Below, piece after piece: positions 60,029 to 64,000 of a stretch of DNA of 64,000 nt. The position numbers and the translations under genes were made by a program. This DNA is from Chitinophagaceae bacterium (GTDB lineage: Bacteria > Bacteroidota > Bacteroidia > Chitinophagales > Chitinophagaceae): NCBI GenBank assembly GCA_016710935.1, contig JADJTY010000001.1, positions 310,001 through 374,000 of the forward strand. The letters run 5' to 3'. Position 1 is the first letter of the stretch. Each line of letters starts with the position of its first letter. The notes beneath the pieces were generated by a model that worked only from the letters and a program-made list of their open reading frames with translations, was not told where the DNA came from and searched no databases.

Positions 60029-61990
60029 ATGAAAAAGAAAATTTTTATTGCGGCTGCTGTTTTGATCGGCAGTCATTTGTACGCACAAAAATCTGTCCCG
60101 GCAAATTCGGGAGACAGTACAAAGAATTTAGATGAAGTGGTAATTACTGCAACTAAATTTCCCATTAAACAATCACTTACGGGCAAGGTAGTTACCGTAA
60201 TTGATCAGCAGCAACTGCAACGTAACAGTGGTAAATCTTTAACAGAAGTATTAAACACCCAAGCCGGCATTATTGTAAACGGCAGCAGTAATGTGTTGGG
60301 CACCAACCAGGATGTGTATATGCGTGGAGCCGCTGCAGGAAAGACTTTAATACTGCTGGATGGTGTTCCTGTTTACGACGCATCGGGTATCAGTGGTGCA
60401 TTTGACCTGAACCTTATTACTGTTGACCAGGTTGAAAGAATTGAAATTTTAAAGGGAAGTCAATCTACCTTGTATGGCAGCGATGCGATTGCAGGTGTAA
60501 TCAACATCATCAGCAAAAAAGGCGGTGCTAAAAAAATAAACGCAACAGCAAATCTTGCGGGTGGTAGCTACAATACATTTAAAGGTTCTGTTGGTTTAAA
60601 CGGTACCGTAAAAAATACGGCCTATCATATTCAGTATAGCAAATTATACAGCAAAGGTTTTTCAACAGCACAAAATCAAACCGGTGTAAATAATTTCGAT
60701 AAAGATGGTATGGATCGAAATGCTTTCAGGGCAAACATCAGCCGGAAAATAAACGACAAGTTTTCTGTAAAAGCAAACACACAATTCAGCAACTATAAAA
60801 CCGATGCAGATGCAGGGCAATTTAAAGACGATGCTGATTATACTATTAAAAATAGAAATACAGTAATGGGTATCGGTGCAGACTATACTTTAGGCAAAAG
60901 CATCCTGCATTTTAATTATAACTATAATAAAGTAAACAGGATTTATTTAGATGACTCGGCAAGCAGGGGAGGTTTTTCTTATTACAGCAAAGGAGATTAT
61001 ACTGGTAAATCGCACTTTGCAGAGTTATACAGTAATATAGCTGTTACAAAACATGTAGATGTATTGGTTGGCGCCGATTACCGAAACCAGCTTACCAATC
61101 AAAACTATTTCTCAGTAAGTTCATTTGGCCCGTATGCCTCAACACCTTTAAGTGACGACAGCACAAAAGTTAACCAGTTTGGGGCCTACGCTTCTGTAGT
61201 TGTAAAAGATTTAAAAGGTTTTAATGTTGAACTGGGCGGCAGGTACAATAACTTTAATAAGTATGGTAATGTGTTTACTTTTTCTTTTAATCCATCTTAT
61301 GTAATAAAGAGATCAGTAAAGATATTTGGTAACATCAGCTCGGGTTTTAAAGCACCTTCTTTGTACCAGGTTTATTCAGAATACCGTAATCCTGCTCAAG
61401 CATTAAGACCTGAAAAATCGCTGAGTATCGAAGGCGGTATACAGTATTATAAAGACAATGTAAACATCAGGGCTGTTTATTTCAGCCGCAATATCAGCGA
61501 TAATATTGCATTTTTCAGTGCCGGTGCACCCACTTATGCAAATTATTATGTAAATGCAGATATACAAAAGGACAAGGGGCTTGAATTAGAAGCCAGTATT
61601 GATTTTGGCAGGGTTACAGTAAATGCAAATTATGTAAACCTTGATGGAAGAATTGAAACCAAAACAGGCGCAAAAGACACTACATTTTTTAACCTGTACC
61701 GCAGGCCAAGACAAACTATTAATTTGAATGTGGGCATTGAGCTTTGCAAAAACTGGAACATGAATATGGGTGTGCAAAGCATCAGCAAGCGTTACGAAGC
61801 TGTATATGCATCGGCGCCCATAGAAATGCCTGCATACTATGTGTGGAATCTGTACAGTACATACAGTATTACTACAAACATAAAAGCCTTTGTTGACCTT
61901 AAAAACATTACCGACGAACAATATTCGGAAGTATATGGTTACAATAACCGCCGGTTTAATTTTATGGCCGGTGTTAATTTAAATTTTTAA
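60029..61990 (+). CDS. btuB: TonB-dependent cobalamin receptor, BtuB-like
   Basis: 653 residues: signal peptide (IFIAAAVLIGSHLYAQ), TonB-box-like DEVVITATKFPIKQ, plug domain with VNGSSNVLGTNQDVYMRG and GSQSTLYGSDAIAGVINII, then a 22-strand-type barrel ending with RFNFMAGVNLNF. The cobalamin riboswitch upstream makes B12 or a corrinoid the likely ligand. BtuCDF genes are not in the window. The frame ends at a strong palindromic terminator. Confidence 0.9.
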   Translation: MKKKIFIAAAVLIGSHLYAQKSVPANSGDSTKNLDEVVITATKFPIKQSLTGKVVTVIDQQQLQRNSGKSLTEVLNTQAGIIVNGSSNVLGTNQDVYMRGAAAGKTLILLDGVPVYDASGISGAFDLNLITVDQVERIEILKGSQSTLYGSDAIAGVINIISKKGGAKKINATANLAGGSYNTFKGSVGLNGTVKNTAYHIQYSKLYSKGFSTAQNQTGVNNFDKDGMDRNAFRANISRKINDKFSVKANTQFSNYKTDADAGQFKDDADYTIKNRNTVMGIGADYTLGKSILHFNYNYNKVNRIYLDDSASRGGFSYYSKGDYTGKSHFAELYSNIAVTKHVDVLVGADYRNQLTNQNYFSVSSFGPYASTPLSDDSTKVNQFGAYASVVVKDLKGFNVELGGRYNNFNKYGNVFTFSFNPSYVIKRSVKIFGNISSGFKAPSLYQVYSEYRNPAQALRPEKSLSIEGGIQYYKDNVNIRAVYFSRNISDNIAFFSAGAPTYANYYVNADIQKDKGLELEASIDFGRVTVNANYVNLDGRIETKTGAKDTTFFNLYRRPRQTINLNVGIELCKNWNMNMGVQSISKRYEAVYASAPIEMPAYYVWNLYSTYSITTNIKAFVDLKNITDEQYSEVYGYNNRRFNFMAGVNLNF

Positions 61991-62017
61991 TCTTCCTGCC
62001 GGCAGGAAGATTTTTTT
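61990..62017 (+). terminator. Rho-independent terminator
   Basis: A 22-base perfect palindrome (ATCTTCCTGCC / GGCAGGAAGAT) followed by seven T, beginning with the last base of the btuB stop codon. It is compact and GC-rich, a strong intrinsic stop. Confidence 0.85.
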
Positions 62018-62103
62018 GCCGGGAAGGCGGTAAGACGTTTGTTGTTGAATGGAAAAAATTATTTTCTCTGTCTTACTAACTTCCCGGCAAATTTTGAGTA
62101 TCT

Positions 62104-62307
62104 ATGTGTAAACACGAAGAAAAACTTTGTCCCCGCTGTAGTGTTGCATTTGAGTGCAAGGCAGGTAGTATTATGCAATGCCAGTGCAGCGGCATTCAGT
62201 TAACAGTTGAAGAATCAGCTTTCATACAGGCAAAGTATGAAGATTGCCTTTGCATTAACTGTTTATTTGAACTCCAACATAAGGTTCCGCGTGTTAAAGA
62301 AAAATAA
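62104..62307 (+). CDS. Cysteine-rich CWC family protein
   Basis: 67 residues with nine Cys: KHEEKLCPRCSVAFECKAG, QCQCSGIQL and DCLCINCLFEL. The pattern CPRC...FEC...CQC...CxCxxC matches the CWC family, a small zinc-binding protein found beside cobalamin or other genes. Function unknown. It lies 113 bases after btuB, past the terminator, so its own promoter is expected. Confidence 0.78.
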   Translation: MCKHEEKLCPRCSVAFECKAGSIMQCQCSGIQLTVEESAFIQAKYEDCLCINCLFELQHKVPRVKEK

Positions 62308-62391
62308 TTTTAAAATCACCCCGGGCTGTATTTATTAAGGCAAACTGTTACGCCGCACCTGCTAATTCGTATCTTCACGAAAATTTCCGTT

Positions 62392-62982
62392 ATGGATTTT
62401 GGAACCATTGCCCTTAAAGATATTATAACCATATCATTAACCCTTTTTGCGGTGATCGATATGGTAGGTAATGTACCTGTGTTTGCATCTTTAAGAAATA
62501 AAATGGGTGGAGAGATACGATCTATACAGGCAACCTTTGCATCGGGTGCATTGATGATCCTTTTTCTTTTTTTGGGACGTGAATTTTTGAATTTAATGGG
62601 CCTCGATGTTCAATCCTTTGCTGTAGCAGGTAGTATTGTGATATTTATAATCGGGCTGGAGATGGTTTTGGGGCATGATTTTTTTAAAGCCGACACAGAT
62701 CCAAAAAGCGGCAGCGTTGTGCCAATTGCTTTTCCATTAATAGCAGGTTCAGGAACACTTACCACCATCATGAGTTTAAAGGCTAATTATGATGATGTGA
62801 ATATTTTTTTCGGCATACTTATTAATTGTGTAGTAATATTCCTGGTACTCAAATCTATTAAATGGATAGAAAAAGCGTTGGGTGCAAATGGAATGCTGGT
62901 GATAAGAAAGTTTTTCGGCGTAATATTGCTGGCCATTGCTGTAAAAATATTCAGTAGCAATTTTTTACATTTGGGATCATAG
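62392..62982 (+). CDS. MarC-family membrane protein
   Basis: 196 residues with six hydrophobic segments. The opening VIDMVGNVPVFASL and later GSVVPIAFPLIAGSGTLTTIM, with the paired repeats of the MarC family, are diagnostic. Its cellular role in antibiotic resistance is doubted in E. coli and remains unclear. It stands alone with 84 bases upstream and repeats downstream. Confidence 0.88.
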   Translation: MDFGTIALKDIITISLTLFAVIDMVGNVPVFASLRNKMGGEIRSIQATFASGALMILFLFLGREFLNLMGLDVQSFAVAGSIVIFIIGLEMVLGHDFFKADTDPKSGSVVPIAFPLIAGSGTLTTIMSLKANYDDVNIFFGILINCVVIFLVLKSIKWIEKALGANGMLVIRKFFGVILLAIAVKIFSSNFLHLGS

Positions 62983-62984
62983 GA

Positions 62985-63090
62985 CGTTAATCCGTTAATT
63001 AGTTAACTGGTTAATCCGTGAGAGCTCAAATAATCAGAAGTCTCTGTAAATAATTGAAGTACCCACGGATTAACAGATTAACGGATTAAC
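62985..63090. repeat. Inverted repeat with tandem ggttaatccgt units
   Basis: The left arm (62985-63020) contains GTTAATCCGTTAATTAG and GGTTAATCCGTG; the right arm (63064-63090) CACGGATTAACAGATTAACG and GATTAAC is their inverse. The unit TTAATCCGT is repeated in both. It directly precedes the tRNA-Arg gene. Confidence 0.6.
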
Positions 63091-63096
63091 AATAAA

Positions 63097-63168
63097 GGCC
63101 TCGTAGTACAATGGATAGTATAAGAGTTTCCGAAGCTCCAGATTCAAGTTCGATTCTTGACGAGGCCA
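63097..63168 (+). tRNA. tRNA-Arg (CCG)
   Basis: Perfect seven-base acceptor stem GGCCTCG/CGAGGCC, discriminator A, D arm GTAC/GTAT, anticodon loop TTCCGAA (anticodon CCG), and perfect T-stem TCAAG/CTTGA. The anticodon stem has one A-C mismatch. A broken copy of its 3' three quarters lies at 63479-63568. Confidence 0.88.
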
Positions 63169-63181
63169 CAAAATTGGTTTT

Positions 63182-63484
63182 ATGTTTTATGCTTATGTAA
63201 TAAAAAGCCTGAATCATGATTTTTATTATAAAGGGCATTGTGAAGATTTGGATCAAAGATTGAAGCAACATAATTCAGGGATGACCGAATCGATTCGGCC
63301 ATATCTCCCTTTTAAGCTCGTTTATAAAGAAGAATTTAATACAAGAGCGGAGGCAATTTCCAGGGAGAAATATTTGAAATCATCTGCGGGTAGGAGATTC
63401 TTAAAATACAAATTAGCCTCCTGGTACAATGCTTACCCCGACAATAAATTTGACGGGCCCGACCGAGAAGCCGGGCAAGGATAG
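63182..63484 (+). CDS. GIY-YIG nuclease family protein
   Basis: A 100-residue single-domain GIY-YIG protein: FYAYVIKSLNHDFYYKGH holds the GIY/YIG equivalents, DLDQRLKQHNSG the conserved arginine and histidine, and SREKYLKSSAGRRFLK the metal-binding glutamate region. It starts 14 bases after tRNA-Arg, and its stop codon TAG is supplied by the partial tRNA copy that follows. A nuclease acting at tRNA genes is the natural inference from this arrangement. Confidence 0.86.
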   Translation: MFYAYVIKSLNHDFYYKGHCEDLDQRLKQHNSGMTESIRPYLPFKLVYKEEFNTRAEAISREKYLKSSAGRRFLKYKLASWYNAYPDNKFDGPDREAGQG

Positions 63485-63568
63485 TATAAGAGTTTCCGAA
63501 GTTCCAGATCCAATAGTTCCCCGCCCGTACCGAACGGTACGTTCGGGCGGGGATTCTTGGCGAGGCCA
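63479..63568 (+). pseudogene. Partial tRNA-Arg duplicate with palindrome in the T-loop
   Basis: From GGATAGTATAAGAGTTTCCG to CGAGGCCA it repeats the 3' part of tRNA-Arg (from base 17 on), with CCAAG/CTTGG in place of TCAAG/CTTGA. The GGCCTCG 5' strand is missing. A GC-rich palindrome interrupts the TTC^GATT T-loop. It cannot fold as a complete tRNA. Confidence 0.8.
63519..63552. repeat. GC-rich palindrome inside the tRNA remnant
   Basis: CCCCGCCCG and CGGGCGGGG are outer arms; the interior GTACCGAACGGTAC is itself a hairpin. Such palindromes recur in Bacteroidota intergenic regions, but here it lies exactly within the tRNA T-loop sequence. Confidence 0.7.
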
Positions 63569-63584
63569 CAATCAAATCTTTAGG

Positions 63585-63618
63585 GCCCTTTAAACCAATT
63601 GTTTAAAGGGCTTTTTTT
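63585..63618 (+). terminator. Rho-independent terminator
   Basis: Eleven-base perfect arms GCCCTTTAAAC and GTTTAAAGGGC around CAATT, then seven T. It ends the GIY-YIG/tRNA-remnant transcript. Confidence 0.88.
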
Positions 63619-63649
63619 ATTTGATATAAAAAAATACCTTACACAAATT

Positions 63650-64000
63650 ATGAGTGTAACAAAAACAATTGCCCGTTTGCTTACTTTTAAACTCTCACGT
63701 GAAGAGATGCTGCAGTTTAACCGTAAACATTTTTTTGCCGGGTTGGTTGGAACATGGATTGTTGGTATGGGTAGATACTGGGATGACAAAGGAGCAAGCC
63801 TGCTTCAACACCTCGGGCTTGGTTCGGTAATTTATATTTTTGTATTGGCAGCTTTTATCTGGCTCATTATAAAGCCATTCTTCGTTGAAAACTGGAGCTA
63901 CTTTACAGGAGTTACTTTTATCGGGTTAACATCTTTTCCTGCTATACTTTATGCTATACCCGTTGAAAAATTTGTAAGTATAGGCACTGCAAATACAATG
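63650..64000 (+). CDS. Membrane protein, N-terminal part (cut by window edge)
   Basis: An ATG at 63650 opens a frame without a stop to the window end (117 codons). After a soluble start (SVTKTIARLLTFKLSREEM) there are hydrophobic segments including FFAGLVGTWIVGMG, VIYIFVLAAFIWLII and FTGVTFIGLTSFPAILYAI. No family is recognised from this part. The terminator upstream suggests its own promoter in the 31 bases of AT-rich DNA before the ATG. Confidence 0.65.
   Translation, partial: MSVTKTIARLLTFKLSREEMLQFNRKHFFAGLVGTWIVGMGRYWDDKGASLLQHLGLGSVIYIFVLAAFIWLIIKPFFVENWSYFTGVTFIGLTSFPAILYAIPVEKFVSIGTANTM

Noticed and set aside
62985..63090. CRISPR-like repeat array
   Set aside because: Units are adjacent or inverted without regular spacers, and no cas genes are present.
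1..64000. Prophage or integrated plasmid in the window
   Set aside because: No integrase, capsid, terminase or replication genes are seen; only the RAYT and GIY-YIG units look mobile.

Overview
The window reads as chromosomal DNA of a Bacteroidota member, most likely Chitinophagaceae or a close relative. The signs are AT-rich coding DNA, TAnnTTTG-type -7 promoter boxes, weak or absent Shine-Dalgarno sequences, many overlapping genes, a SusC/BtuB-style TonB receptor behind a cobalamin riboswitch, an OmpL-like porin next to potassium genes, and a carotenoid cluster led by a B12-type MerR regulator. There are no rRNA genes, no CRISPR array and no recognisable prophage.

Bases 1-20800 are a surface-polysaccharide locus on the + strand: a UDP-sugar epimerase, a glutamine-dependent asparagine synthetase-like amidotransferase, a Wzm/Wzt-type ABC exporter with a C-terminal carbohydrate-binding region, four methyltransferases, seven or eight glycosyltransferases, UDP-galactopyranose mutase, a PglD-like acetyltransferase and a second epimerase. 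One polytopic membrane protein is encoded against this direction. Bases 20900-25830 hold a potassium module (KdpD-like kinase without the cytoplasmic sensor, KdpE-like regulator, Kup, OmpL-like porin). A PglE-like aminotransferase and a PglC-like initiating sugar transferase follow (25950-27830), so a bacillosamine-like pathway is split around the potassium module.

Bases 27920-34460 carry light/B12-type regulation and carotenoid genes: CarH/LitR-like MerR protein, ECF sigma factor, crtI, crtB, idi, cruF-like, crtZ, and crtYcd-type cyclase. With a second CrtI-family enzyme at 40902-42377 this fits a monocyclic hydroxylated carotenoid of the saproxanthin/myxol type. Between them, on the minus strand, lies a tight six-gene operon (ABC ATPase, ABC-2 permease, acyl carrier protein, condensation-like acyltransferase, FAD oxidoreductase, AMP ligase) that looks like a small unassigned biosynthesis-and-export system.

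Bases 42500-48900 are a DNA-damage neighbourhood: umuD and umuC separated by a RAYT transposase with 35-bp REP palindromes in inverted orientation, two paralogous degenerate 2H phosphoesterase-like genes on either side of a YedK/SRAP gene, and a PA0069-type radical SAM gene followed by an isolated promoter / 31-codon ORF / terminator unit. UmuC and the CarH-like regulator each have their C-terminus displaced by a one-base homopolymer length difference.

Bases 48950-58060 hold an AmgK-RapZ fusion with a MurU-like partner, an outer-membrane beta-barrel receptor, a periplasmic adaptor plus TolC without a permease, and an APC permease. Bases 58100-64000 hold small secreted and metal-related proteins, an unusual tRNA-Lys, a cobalamin riboswitch with btuB, a CWC protein, MarC, and a compact tRNA-Arg / GIY-YIG / broken tRNA-Arg arrangement that may be a very small mobile element. 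Dispersed palindromic and tandem intergenic repeats occur throughout.
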